NCBI GenBank assembly: GCA_966111775.1
Contig: CBHWBD010000133.1
Coordinates: forward strand, 1 to 13,706
Direction: 5' to 3'
Origin: Pelomonas sp966111775
GTDB lineage: Bacteria > Pseudomonadota > Gammaproteobacteria > Burkholderiales > Burkholderiaceae_C
DNA length: 13,706 nucleotides
Shown here in pieces: positions 5,652-12,655 of the stretch. Both the position numbers and the translations under genes were made by a program. A model generated the notes under the pieces. The model was not told the DNA's origin. It ran no database searches and was given only the letters and a program-made list of their open reading frames with translations. The first letter of the stretch is position 1. Each line of letters opens with the position of its first letter.

Positions 5652-6527
5652 ATGGCCGCCAGCACCACCGTCCAGGCCTTCTTCGACGACAAGACCTGCA
5701 CCGTCTCCTATGTCATCGTCGACAACGCCAGCCGGTGCGCCGCCCTCGTCGACCCCGTGCTGGATTTCGACTTCAAGTCGGGCCGCACCAGCACGCTGCA
5801 GGCCGACCGGCTGATCGCCTACGTCCGTGAGCACGGCCTCACGGTGCAGTGGATCCTGGAAACCCACGCCCATGCCGACCACCTGTCCAGCGCCCGCTAC
5901 CTGCAGCAGCAGGTCGGCGGTCGCATCGCCATCGGCGAGCACATCACGCAGGTGCAGGCAACGTTCAAGCGGCTCTTCAACCTCGAGCGCGGCTTCCTGC
6001 CCGACGGCGCACAGTTCGACCACCTCTTCAAGGACGACGAGCTGTTCCACATCGGCGAGACCGAAGCGCGCGCGCTGCTGGTGCCGGGTCACACGCCCGC
6101 CGACATGGCCTATGTCGTTGACGGCGCGGTCTTCGTCGGCGACACGCTCTTCATGCCGGACGTCGGCTCGGCCCGCGCCGACTTTCCAGGCGGTGACGCA
6201 CACGCGCTGTACGCATCCATGCGACGCATCCTGGCGCTTGCGCCCGAGACGCGAATATTCGTCTGTCACGACTACCCGCCCGACGGCCGCGAGCCGGCCT
6301 GGGAGACCACCGTGGCCGAGCAGCGCGCGAGCAATATCCATGTCCGCGACGGCATCGAGGCAGCCCAGTTCGTGCAGATGCGCCAGGCGCGCGACGCCAA
6401 GCTGGACGTGCCCACCCTGATCCTGCCGTCCATCCAGGTCAACATCCGTGCCGGCCAGATGCCGCCGGCCGACGACAACGGCGTCGCCTATCTGCGCATC
6501 CCCATCAACGCCCTGCCCGCGCGCTGA
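5652..6527 (+). CDS. blh: Blh/ETHE1-like persulfide dioxygenase (MBL-fold)
   Basis: A 291-residue metallo-beta-lactamase-fold enzyme of the ETHE1/Blh group, which oxidises glutathione persulfide to sulfite using one mononuclear Fe(II). Visible metal-site residues are the THAHADH motif at 71-77 (H72, H74, D76, H77), H147 in PGHTPADM, D164 in VGDTLFMPDVGSARADFPGG, and H206 in VCHDYPP. The iron ligands in ETHE1 correspond to H72, H147 and D164. The length is that of the Blh group rather than the shorter ETHE1 type, with a C-terminal extension of about 60 residues (EQRASNIHVRDG, then ILPSIQVNIRAGQMPPAD). The ATG at 5652 is preceded by GGGAG five bases away and a near-consensus promoter. No rhodanese domain is fused. 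It overlaps the convergent exporter gene by 23 bases. Expression is probably controlled by the divergent ArsR repressor. Confidence 0.94.
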   Translation: MAASTTVQAFFDDKTCTVSYVIVDNASRCAALVDPVLDFDFKSGRTSTLQADRLIAYVREHGLTVQWILETHAHADHLSSARYLQQQVGGRIAIGEHITQVQATFKRLFNLERGFLPDGAQFDHLFKDDELFHIGETEARALLVPGHTPADMAYVVDGAVFVGDTLFMPDVGSARADFPGGDAHALYASMRRILALAPETRIFVCHDYPPDGREPAWETTVAEQRASNIHVRDGIEAAQFVQMRQARDAKLDVPTLILPSIQVNIRAGQMPPADDNGVAYLRIPINALPAR

Positions 6528-7404
6528 GCAGCAGCACCACCCCCAGCAGCACGACGCCGGCGGCCAGCCATTCGTGGCCGCTGATCTGCTCGCCCGCCAG
6601 CGTCACGCCGAGCAGCATGGCGATGACCGGGTTGACGAAGGAATAGCTCGACGCCAGGCCGGCCGAGGCCTCGGCCAGCAGCACCATATAGGCGTTGAAG
6701 GCGATCAGCGAGCCGAACACGACAAGATAGACCCAGGCCCACAGCGCCTGCGGCTCGATGTGGTTGGGGAGGGTCTCGCCGCTGACCAGGCTCAGGCCCA
6801 TCAGCACGAGGCCACCGGCCAGCATCTCGCTCGCGAAGCCCATGGCGCCGGGCGCCAGCGGCCAGACGCGCTGCGACAGCACGCTGCCCACGGCCCAGCT
6901 CGCGCAGGCCACGCTGATGGCCACCAGGCCCATGGGCGAGGCACCGAAGCCCTGGCCCTGCGTCAGCAGCAGCACGCCGACCAGGCCGAAGGCGATGCCC
7001 AGCGACTCCAGCCGCGTCGGCTTCTCGCCCCACAGCAGGTTGAGGCCGGCGATCATCAGCGGCATCACGGCGATGAAGGCGACCACCAGGCCCGAACCCA
7101 CCGTCTGCTCGGCCGTCGCCGTACCGCCCATGCCGCCGCCCAGCATCAGGCCCCCGATGACCAGGGCATGCAGCCACTGGCGCCGGCTCGGCCATGGCGC
7201 GCCGCGCCAGCGCATCCACACCGCCAGCAAGGCACCGGCGACCAGAAAGCGGCTGCCCATCTGGATGAAGGGCGGCAGGCTGATCAGCGCGACCTTGATG
7301 GCGAGATAGGTCGAGCCCCAGACCAGCCAGGTGGCGGCCAGGCAAAGCATCAGCTTAGGCGCCAGGCCCGGGGCGGTCTTCAGCGGCAGGACGGTGGTGT
7401 TCAT
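6505..7404 (-). CDS. yedA: EamA (DMT) family exporter, YedA-like
   Basis: A 299-residue inner-membrane transporter with about ten helices in two EamA repeats (residues about 18-150 and 160-297). It resembles E. coli YedA along its length: WLVWGSTYLAIKVAL near the N-terminus, GMGGTATAEQTVGSGLVVAFIAVMPL (split in the first repeat), ASWAVGSVLSQRVWPLA, and GSLIAFNAYMVLL and SYSFVNPVIAMLLG in the second repeat. Such proteins export amino acids, drugs or metabolites; the substrate here cannot be read from sequence. The ATG at 7404 is preferred over one at 7449 because it matches the length of YedA (306), though neither has a clear ribosome binding site. It diverges from an Lrp/AsnC-type regulator across 109 bp, which suggests control by that protein and possibly amino-acid export. 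Confidence 0.92.
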   Translation of the reverse strand: MNTTVLPLKTAPGLAPKLMLCLAATWLVWGSTYLAIKVALISLPPFIQMGSRFLVAGALLAVWMRWRGAPWPSRRQWLHALVIGGLMLGGGMGGTATAEQTVGSGLVVAFIAVMPLMIAGLNLLWGEKPTRLESLGIAFGLVGVLLLTQGQGFGASPMGLVAISVACASWAVGSVLSQRVWPLAPGAMGFASEMLAGGLVLMGLSLVSGETLPNHIEPQALWAWVYLVVFGSLIAFNAYMVLLAEASAGLASSYSFVNPVIAMLLGVTLAGEQISGHEWLAAGVVLLGVVLLLSARAGR

Positions 7405-7457
7405 AGGCCAGGATCGTAGAAATTCGCGCCCCAGCCGAACATGGGTCATTGAAGGTT

Positions 7458-7496
7458 GATCGAATAACTCGCCTTAAGATCAAAAGACATTCGATC
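7458..7496. promoter_or_regulatory. Inverted repeat, probable Lrp/AsnC-family operator
   Basis: GATCGAAT (7458-7465) and ATTCGATC (7489-7496) form a perfect 8-bp inverted repeat. It extends outward to TTGATCGAAT against ATTCGATCcAA with one inserted base. The 23-bp spacer puts the half-site centres 31 bp apart, about three helical turns, so both lie on one DNA face. It lies between the divergent exporter and Lrp-family genes, as expected for an autoregulating Lrp/AsnC protein that also controls its neighbour. Binding itself is inferred. Confidence 0.65.
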
Positions 7497-7513
7497 CAAT
7501 CGCAGAGACTTTC

Positions 7514-8020
7514 ATGGCCATCGAACTCGATCAGCATGACCACCGCATCCTGGCCGAACTGCAGGCCGATGCCCGACTGACCATGGCCGAGCTGGGCCGG
7601 CGGGTGCATCTCAGCCAGCCCGCCGTGACCGAGCGGGTGCGCAAGCTGGAGGACGGCGGCGTCATCCGCGGCTATCGGGCCGTCGTCGACGCAAGCAAGC
7701 TGGGCTATGGCATCCGCTCCATCATCCGCATCGGCAATCTCGACGAGGGCGTGCTGATGCGGGCGCTCGAATCCAGCCCCGAGGTCGTGACGGCCTATGG
7801 CGTGACGGGCGAGGACAGCTGGATCCTGGAGATCGCCGTGCGCGACGTGGCCCATCTGCGCGCGACGCTGTCGCGCTTCTGCCAGCAGGTGCCGACGTCG
7901 ACCGCCATCATCCTGAATGCCGTGCGCGAGCATGCGCCGATCAAGCCGCTGCCGACCGGTGAGCCCGAACCGGTGGCAGCAGTGCCGGAAATGAAAAAGC
8001 CCCGCCGCGGCGGGGCTTGA
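7514..8020 (+). CDS. Lrp/AsnC family transcriptional regulator
   Basis: A 168-residue regulator. The N-terminal AsnC helix-turn-helix spans about residues 4-63 (LDQHDHRILAELQADARLTMAELGRRVHLSQPAVTERVRKLEDGGVIRGY, read across the domain). The C-terminal RAM ligand-binding domain is at about 67-142 (AYGVTGEDSWILEIAVRD at 94-111, where the G-x-x-D turn is typical). These proteins form octamers and respond to amino acids. The ATG at 7514 follows an AGAG-like weak ribosome binding site. The last 20 or so residues (GEPEPVAAVPEMKKPRRGGA) are a charged, proline-rich tail beyond the RAM domain. The codons of the final KKPRRGGA are also the tolC terminator read from the other strand. It diverges from the YedA-like exporter and is its likely regulator (inference). 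Confidence 0.94.
   Translation: MAIELDQHDHRILAELQADARLTMAELGRRVHLSQPAVTERVRKLEDGGVIRGYRAVVDASKLGYGIRSIIRIGNLDEGVLMRALESSPEVVTAYGVTGEDSWILEIAVRDVAHLRATLSRFCQQVPTSTAIILNAVREHAPIKPLPTGEPEPVAAVPEMKKPRRGGA
7993..8018 (-). terminator. Intrinsic terminator of tolC, inside the Lrp-family coding end
   Basis: Positions 7997-8018 are a perfect 22-bp palindrome (AAGCCCCGCCG then CGGCGGGGCTT). Read on the minus strand, the GC-rich stem is followed by a run of U residues (complement of 7994-7998) about 20 bases after the tolC stop. On the plus strand no U-run follows, so it works in the tolC direction. It occupies the final codons of the convergent Lrp-family gene. Confidence 0.88.
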
Positions 8021-8023
8021 GCC

Positions 8024-8040
8024 AAGCCGCGGCGCGGCTT
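8024..8040 (-). other. Second small hairpin directly after the tolC stop
   Basis: AAGCCGC (8024-8030), loop GGC, GCGGCTT (8034-8040): a perfect 7-bp stem overlapping the tolC stop codon and lying between it and the main terminator. No U-run follows, so it is probably an accessory or 3'-end-protecting hairpin rather than a terminator. It could also be chance in GC-rich DNA. Confidence 0.4.
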
Positions 8041-9385
8041 ACTTGGCCAGCAGCGTGTTGACCGCGTCGATGTCCTCGGCGCGCAACTGGCCCGAGGCCT
8101 GGCGCAGCTTGAGGCCGTTGACGACGACGTCGTAGCGGGCCTTGGCCAGATCGCGCTGGGTGGTGAAGAGCTGAGTCTGGGCGTTCAACACGTCCAGGTT
8201 GACGCGCACGCCGACCTTGTAACCCAGCTGGGTGGCTTCCAGGGCCAGCTTGGTGGACGACTCGGCAGCCTCGTAGGCGGCGACCTGAGCCTTCAGCGAC
8301 TGCACGCCGAAGAAGGCGCGGCGCGTGGCCTCGGAAACGCTGCGGCGGGCGAAGTCGAGGTCGTTGCGGGCCTTGTCCTCCAACACCAGGGTTTCCTTGA
8401 TGCGGTTCTGCGTGGCACCACCGGTGTACAGCGGGTAGGTGAAGGTCAGGCCGATGCTGGCGTTCTTGGTGGTGCCGACACCCGAGGCCACCGCCTGGGC
8501 ACCGCTGAGGCTGTTGTGCAGGTTCTGGCCGCCGACGCTGGCGCTGGCGTCCAGCGTGGGCTTCTCGCCGGCACGGGCGATCTGGGTGTCGAGCTGGGCC
8601 ACTTCCAGGCCCAAGCGGGCCTTGCGGATGGCCGGGTGCTGGTCGTCGCCGGTGGCGACCCAGGTGTCGACGTTGTCGCTGGGCAGGGCCGGCAGGGCCA
8701 CCGGCACGGCCAGGCCCTTGGGCTCGACGCCGACGCGGCCGACGAACTGGTCCAGGGTCACCCGCTTGACGCGCAGGTCGTTGTCGGCAGCCAGCTCCTG
8801 AGCCACGGCGAGGTCGTAGCGGGCCTGGGCTTCACGGGTGTCGGTGATGGTGGCGGTGCCAACCTCGAAATTGCGCTTGGCCGAAGCCAGCTGTTCGGCG
8901 ATGGCGGTCTTGTTGGCTCGCGACGTGGTCAGCGCGTCCTTGGCCGCCAGCACGTCGAAATACGCCGTGGCCAGGCGCACGATGAGGTCCTGCTCCGCGG
9001 CCTCGAAGTCAGCCTGTGCGGCGGCGTAACCGCGGCGGGCCTTGTCGATGGTGGGCACATTGGCCGCGTTGTAGACCGAATACTTGCCCTGCAGGCCTGC
9101 CGTCACCGTGGTGCTGTTGACGCCGCCACCCACGGGCGGATCGATGCGGGCCTGGGTGCCGGTCGCCTGCAGGCCCAGCGACGGGCGCACCAGCGCCTCG
9201 GCCTGGGCTGCGCGCGCAGCGGCGGCATCGGCACTGGCGCGGGTCGCCAGATAGGTCGCGTCATAGCCCCGTGCCGCGTCGTAGAGCTCCTGCAGGCTCT
9301 GGGCCTGGGCCACGCCGGCGAGCAGGAGGCCGGCGGCGAGGGCCAGCGGTTGCAGGGTCAGGCGGGAGGCTGTGACGAAGGGCAT
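8039..9385 (-). CDS. tolC: TolC family outer membrane efflux/secretion protein
   Basis: A 448-residue outer-membrane channel of the TolC (type I secretion/RND efflux) family. A clear signal peptide covers residues 1-28 (basic start, LALAAGLLLAGVAQA, cleavage before QS). The mature protein begins SLQELYDAARGYDATYLATRA, typical of TolC. Two helical OEP repeats follow, including the first-repeat segment near AEALVRPSLGLQATG. Further on come TITDTREAQARYDLAVAQ and, in the second half, GLTFTYPLYTGGATQNRIKE and GYKVGVRVNLDVLNAQTQLF. The C-terminus ends YDVVVNGLKLRQASGQL, as is usual for the family. The ATG at 9385 has AAGGA six bases upstream; the reading frame is open for 55 codons further upstream, but those lack any signal sequence. 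A minus-strand TATAAA at 9431-9426 might be its -10 box. It follows the pcm-like gene after 136 bp and ends in a terminator. Confidence 0.96.
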   Translation of the reverse strand: MPFVTASRLTLQPLALAAGLLLAGVAQAQSLQELYDAARGYDATYLATRASADAAAARAAQAEALVRPSLGLQATGTQARIDPPVGGGVNSTTVTAGLQGKYSVYNAANVPTIDKARRGYAAAQADFEAAEQDLIVRLATAYFDVLAAKDALTTSRANKTAIAEQLASAKRNFEVGTATITDTREAQARYDLAVAQELAADNDLRVKRVTLDQFVGRVGVEPKGLAVPVALPALPSDNVDTWVATGDDQHPAIRKARLGLEVAQLDTQIARAGEKPTLDASASVGGQNLHNSLSGAQAVASGVGTTKNASIGLTFTYPLYTGGATQNRIKETLVLEDKARNDLDFARRSVSEATRRAFFGVQSLKAQVAAYEAAESSTKLALEATQLGYKVGVRVNLDVLNAQTQLFTTQRDLAKARYDVVVNGLKLRQASGQLRAEDIDAVNTLLAK

Positions 9386-9521
9386 GGGATTCCTTGACTG
9401 GAGCAATGGTGTGAGCGCGGCCGGGTTTATAGAGGCAAAGCCCGCCGATGACTGAAGCCATGTGACGACCTGCGCCCAAACGGGGGCAAGCGGCGTTTTA
9501 TGGCGACAAACTGCATCGAGA
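9386..9521 (-). promoter_or_regulatory. pcm-tolC intergenic region with possible tolC promoter
   Basis: These 136 bp separate the pcm-like gene from tolC. On the minus strand a TATAAA (9431-9426) lies about 40 bases before the tolC start, but no convincing -35 is found at 16-18 bp. I see no clear terminator for the pcm-like gene. tolC may have its own promoter or be read through. Confidence 0.35.
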
Positions 9522-10175
9522 TCAGAACGAGAAGGCCGGCGCTTCGGCAAAACCGGGCAGGCGGCCGGCCACCGTGTCGAACATTTCCACGGTCCGGAAA
9601 TCGCTGGCGCCAGTGCGCGTGACCAGCACGGCGCGCATGACCGGCTCGCCGCCGACGATGGCCGCCAGGCGACCTCCGACCTTGAGCTGGTTCAGCAGGA
9701 CTTGCGGCACGGCGGCGACCGAGCCGGACAGCAGGATGACGTCGAAGGGTTCCTCGGCGGCCAGGCCGGCGGCGCCGTCCTGGTTCAGCACCGTGGCGTT
9801 GAGCACGCCGGCGCGCTTGAGGTTGGCGGTGGCCGCGGCGGCCAGGCCGGCATCGGCTTCCAGGGCGATGACGCGCTGGGCCTTGTGGCCGAGCAGCGCG
9901 GCCAGGTGACCCGTCGCGGCGCCGATCTCCAGCACCTTCTCATGGCGCTGCACCTTGAGTTCCTGCAGCAGGCGAGCCTCGACCTTGGGCGCCAGCATGC
10001 GGCGGGTGGCCGTCAGCGGCAGCTCGGTGTCGACGAAGGCCTGGGCCCGGTGGGCCTCGGGCACGAAGTCCTCGCGGTGGACCACGCGCAGCAGCTCCAG
10101 CACGCTGGGATCGAGCACGTCCCAGGGACGGATCTGCTGCTCGATCATGTTGAAGCGGACTTGTTCGAGATTCAT
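9522..10175 (-). CDS. pcm: Protein-L-isoaspartate O-methyltransferase family protein, atypical
   Basis: A 217-residue cytoplasmic SAM-dependent methyltransferase of the PIMT family by overall layout. The N-terminal MNLEQVRFNMIEQQIRPWDVLD and the HREDFVPEAHRAQAFVD segment (33-49) are followed by SAM motif I, VLEIGAATGHLAALLG (81-96). An acidic ribose-binding position follows (VIALEAD, 102-108), then PFDVILLSG (143-151) and LLNQLKVGGRLAAIVG (160-175). The canonical PIMT substrate loop with GQTISxP is not present; the region reads LTATRRMLAPKVEA (54-67). Repair of isoaspartyl residues is therefore uncertain and another methyl acceptor is possible. The ATG at 10175 has GGAG six bases upstream. 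It lies 47 bp after tetR and upstream of tolC, a neighbourhood I recall as common in Burkholderiales. Confidence 0.85.
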   Translation of the reverse strand: MNLEQVRFNMIEQQIRPWDVLDPSVLELLRVVHREDFVPEAHRAQAFVDTELPLTATRRMLAPKVEARLLQELKVQRHEKVLEIGAATGHLAALLGHKAQRVIALEADAGLAAAATANLKRAGVLNATVLNQDGAAGLAAEEPFDVILLSGSVAAVPQVLLNQLKVGGRLAAIVGGEPVMRAVLVTRTGASDFRTVEMFDTVAGRLPGFAEAPAFSF

Positions 10176-10222
10176 CTTGTTCTCCGGGGCGCGGTCGACG
10201 GCAAAAAGCAAAATTCTAGAGG

Positions 10223-10858
10223 TCAGGCCGGGTCGGCGAGCAGTCCGTGCAGCAACAGCGCCATCTGGGCGTCCAGCAGCTCCTCGGCGGCCATGGTCTG
10301 GTGGCAGATGTCGTGCTCGCCGAAGGAGTGCTCGTGCAGCAGCATGTGCAGCATGGGCGCGATCAGCATGTGCACCGTCGCCTCGACGGGCACGGCGCGG
10401 AATTCCCCGGTGTGGATGCCACGCTCGATGAGGCCGCCGATCAGGGCCTGGGAGGGCCGGATGACCTCCTCCACATAGAAGCGCGCCAACTCCGGGAAGT
10501 TGCGCGCCTCCACCATCATGATCTTGCAGACGACGCCGGCATTGCCGTCGCCGACCTTGGCCCACCAGGCCTGCATCATCTGGCTCAGCAGCTCGGCGAT
10601 GGAGCCTTCGTATTGAGCGGCCTGGGCGGCCGATTCGGCGATGTGCACCGACAGGTTGTCGCGCACCATGGCCATGAAGAGCTCGTCCTTGCTCGGGTAG
10701 TAGCGGTAGAGCGTGCCCTTGGCGACGCCGGCGCGGGCGGCGATCTCCTCGCTGCGGGTGGCGGCGAAACCCTTCTCGACGAAAAGCTGCAGAGCGGCAT
10801 CCAGCAGCTCCTGCGGGCGGGCATCCTTGCGGCGTTGACGGGGCGTGGCTGTGGCCAA
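10223..10858 (-). CDS. TetR/AcrR family transcriptional repressor
   Basis: A 211-residue repressor when started at the TTG at 10858. The TetR DNA-binding domain is at about residues 14-62 (RPQELLDAALQLFVEKGFAATRSEEIAARAGVAKGTLYRYYPSKDELF, read across the domain). A mostly helical ligand-binding domain follows (MMVEARNFPELARFY at about 124-138; HMLIAPMLHMLLHEHSFGEHD near 183-203). No ATG is available before the helix-turn-helix. A longer frame from TTG at 10918 is possible, but that codon lies in the probable -35 box and the longer frame would run through the operator. The shorter start is therefore chosen, though it lacks a good ribosome binding site. It probably represses itself and perhaps pcm and tolC downstream, or the divergent uppP (inference). 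Its ligand is unknown. Confidence 0.9.
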   Translation of the reverse strand: MATATPRQRRKDARPQELLDAALQLFVEKGFAATRSEEIAARAGVAKGTLYRYYPSKDELFMAMVRDNLSVHIAESAAQAAQYEGSIAELLSQMMQAWWAKVGDGNAGVVCKIMMVEARNFPELARFYVEEVIRPSQALIGGLIERGIHTGEFRAVPVEATVHMLIAPMLHMLLHEHSFGEHDICHQTMAAEELLDAQMALLLHGLLADPA

Positions 10859-10868
10859 GACGAGGCTG

Positions 10869-10890
10869 TTAATGACCGGAGAGTCAGTAA
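10869..10890. promoter_or_regulatory. TetR operator palindrome
   Basis: The half-sites TTAaTGAC (10869-10876) and GTCAgTAA (10883-10890) form an inverted repeat TTAxTGAC-N6-GTCAxTAA, the size and style of a TetR-family operator. It lies 10 bp before the inferred tetR start, over the expected transcription start of the minus-strand promoter. Autorepression is inferred. Confidence 0.75.
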
Positions 10891-10918
10891 TGTAGCCGCG
10901 GCGGCCAGCCGCCCGCAA
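10889..10918 (-). promoter_or_regulatory. Putative tetR promoter
   Basis: On the minus strand, TTGCGG (10918-10913) and TACATT (10894-10889) are separated by 18 bp. Transcription would start inside the operator palindrome. The -35 match is only moderate, so this is a by-eye prediction. Confidence 0.45.
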
Positions 10919-10980
10919 GGACGCGCCTTGGCCGCTGGCTACACTGCGCCGCCTTTTTGCAGTCCTTCGGAGCCGTTTAC

Positions 10981-11805
10981 GTGGATGTCATCCTGCTGAT
11001 CAAAGCCGCCATCATGGGCATCGTCGAGGGACTGACCGAGTTCCTGCCGGTGTCGTCCACGGGCCACCTGATCCTGACCGGCAGCCTGCTGGGCATGACG
11101 GACGCCAAGTCCAAGGTCTTCGACATCGCCATCCAGAGCGGTGCCATCCTGGCCGTGTTCATCGTCTACTGGGCGCGCATCCGCGAAGCCCTGGGCGGCA
11201 TCACCAGCAGCGCCAAGCAGCAGCGCTTCGTGGGCAACATCATCATCGGCTTCATCCCGGCCGGCGTCGTCGGCCTGACCGTCTACAAGGCCATCAAGGC
11301 CCACCTCTTCAACGCGCCGGTCGTGGCCGGCGCCTTCATCGTCGGCGCGCTGATCATCCTGTGGGTGGAAAAGCGCGCCCAACCGGTCGCCCGCGTGCAG
11401 ACGGTGGACGACATGACGCCGCTGGATGCCCTCAAGGTTGGCTTCGTGCAATGCCTGGGCATGATCCCCGGCACCAGCCGGTCCGGCGCCACCATCATCG
11501 GCGGCATGCTGCTGGGCTTGTCGCGCAAGGCGGCGACCGATTTCTCCTTTTTCCTGGCCATCCCAACGCTGATCTCGGCCGGCGGCTACAGCCTGTGGAA
11601 GGAGCGCCATGCGTTGTCCATGGCCGACTTCCCCATGTTCGCCGTCGGCTTCGTCGTCAGCTTCCTGGCCGCCTGGGCCTGCGTGCGCTGGCTGCTGCGC
11701 TATGTCTCGAGCCACACCTTCGTCCCGTTTGCCTGGTACCGCATCGCCTTCGGCATCGTCGTACTGGCAACCTGGGTCACGGGTACGGTCATCTGGGCGG
11801 ACTGA
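10981..11805 (+). CDS. uppP: Undecaprenyl-diphosphate phosphatase (UppP/BacA)
   Basis: A 274-residue inner-membrane enzyme that hydrolyses undecaprenyl diphosphate to undecaprenyl phosphate. This recycles the lipid carrier for peptidoglycan and other cell-wall polymers, and high dosage gives bacitracin resistance. Both catalytic signatures are intact: EGLTEFLPVSSTGH at 16-29 (E16, E20, S26, H29) and PGTSRSGAT at 163-171 (R167). About seven to eight membrane helices cover the rest. The GTG at 10981 is chosen because it yields the usual MDVILLIKAAIMGIVEGL start and has CGGAG eight bases upstream; a TTG at 10957 would add eight residues. It is divergent from tetR and followed after 13 bp by map. 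The C-terminus (AWYRIAFGIVVLATW) is complete. Confidence 0.96.
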   Translation: MDVILLIKAAIMGIVEGLTEFLPVSSTGHLILTGSLLGMTDAKSKVFDIAIQSGAILAVFIVYWARIREALGGITSSAKQQRFVGNIIIGFIPAGVVGLTVYKAIKAHLFNAPVVAGAFIVGALIILWVEKRAQPVARVQTVDDMTPLDALKVGFVQCLGMIPGTSRSGATIIGGMLLGLSRKAATDFSFFLAIPTLISAGGYSLWKERHALSMADFPMFAVGFVVSFLAAWACVRWLLRYVSSHTFVPFAWYRIAFGIVVLATWVTGTVIWAD

Positions 11806-11818
11806 GATAATTCGGCCC

Positions 11819-12652
11819 ATGGCCATCACGATCAAGACCGCTGCCGATGTCGAGGGCATGCGCATCGCCGGGCGTCTCGCCTCCGAAGTCCTGGACATGC
11901 TGACGCCGCATGTGCAGCCGGGCATCACGACCAACGAGCTGGACAAGCTGGCTCACGACTTCATCGTCCATGTGCAGCAGGGCATACCGGCCCCGCTGAA
12001 CTACTGCCCGCCGGGCTATATCCCCTACCCCAAGTCCATCTGCACCTCGGTCAACCAGGTGGTCTGCCATGGCATCCCCAACGACAAGGCGCTGAAGAAC
12101 GGCGACATCGTCAACATCGACGTCACCGTCATCAAGGACGGCTGGCATGGCGACACCAGCCGCATGTTCGTCGTCGGTGACGGCAGCATCGCGGCCAAGC
12201 GCCTGTGCGCCTTCACCTACGAGGCCATGTGGAAGGGCATCGCCAAGGTCAGGCCGGGCGCGCGCCTGGGCGACATCGGCCACGCCATCCAGACCTTTGC
12301 CGAAAACGCCGGCTTCTCCATCGTGCGCGAGTTCTGCGGCCACGGCATCGGCCAGGTCTTCCACGAGGAGCCCCAGGTGCTGCACTACGGCCGCCCCGGC
12401 ACGCTGGAAGAGCTGGTGCCCGGCATGATGTTCACCATCGAACCCATGATCAACGCCGGCCGGCGCGAGATCAAGGAGATGGGCGACGGCTGGACCATCG
12501 CGACCAAGGACCGCTCGCTGTCGGCCCAGTGGGAGCACACCATCCTGGTGACCGACACGGGCTACGAGGTCATGACGCTGTCGGCCGGCAGCCCGCCGCC
12601 GCCGGCCTTCATCACGCAGGCAGCTGCGGCGACCGCCAGCACTGTCGCCTAG
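11819..12652 (+). CDS. map: Type I methionine aminopeptidase
   Basis: A 277-residue cytosolic enzyme that removes the initiator methionine from nascent proteins. All metal and catalytic residues of type I MetAP are visible: H84 (VCHGIPN), D101 (VNIDVTV), D112 (HGDTSRMF), H175 (CGHGIGQVFHEEP), E208 (FTIEPMI) and E239 (SAQWEHT). The N-terminus lacks the zinc-finger extension found in eukaryotic and some bacterial forms. Compared with the 264-residue E. coli enzyme, it has a C-terminal tail of about 20 residues rich in Pro and Ala (GSPPPPAFITQAAAATASTVA region, 257-277), probably disordered. The ATG at 11819 starts 13 bases after uppP. The gene ends 3 bases before glnD, so the three genes are probably one operon. 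map next to glnD is common in betaproteobacteria. Confidence 0.97.
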   Translation: MAITIKTAADVEGMRIAGRLASEVLDMLTPHVQPGITTNELDKLAHDFIVHVQQGIPAPLNYCPPGYIPYPKSICTSVNQVVCHGIPNDKALKNGDIVNIDVTVIKDGWHGDTSRMFVVGDGSIAAKRLCAFTYEAMWKGIAKVRPGARLGDIGHAIQTFAENAGFSIVREFCGHGIGQVFHEEPQVLHYGRPGTLEELVPGMMFTIEPMINAGRREIKEMGDGWTIATKDRSLSAQWEHTILVTDTGYEVMTLSAGSPPPPAFITQAAAATASTVA

Positions 12653-12655
12653 GCC

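Noticed and set aside
3718..5814. Plus-strand open frame of 698 codons
   Set aside because: It runs antisense to five well-supported genes (part of the PmpA/PmpB, DUF599 and ArsR genes among them). It is dominated by His, Gln, Arg, Ala and Gly, has no domain, and crosses the divergent promoter; it is a by-product of high GC.
6505..6527. Possible bidirectional terminator between the dioxygenase and the exporter
   Set aside because: The two genes overlap by 23 bp and I find no stem followed by a T-run on either strand there.
6448..7419. Plus-strand open frame of 323 codons opposite the exporter
   Set aside because: It is Gln/His-rich low-complexity translation without motifs; the opposite strand encodes a full YedA-like transporter.
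9386..9550. Upstream extension of the tolC reading frame
   Set aside because: It lacks a signal peptide and overlaps the end of the pcm-like gene; the ATG at 9385 gives a classic signal sequence and a ribosome binding site.
10939..11946. Minus-strand open frame of 335 codons opposite uppP and the start of map
   Set aside because: Composition is low complexity (D, G, A, H-rich) and no family is recognised, while uppP and map on the other strand have all catalytic motifs.
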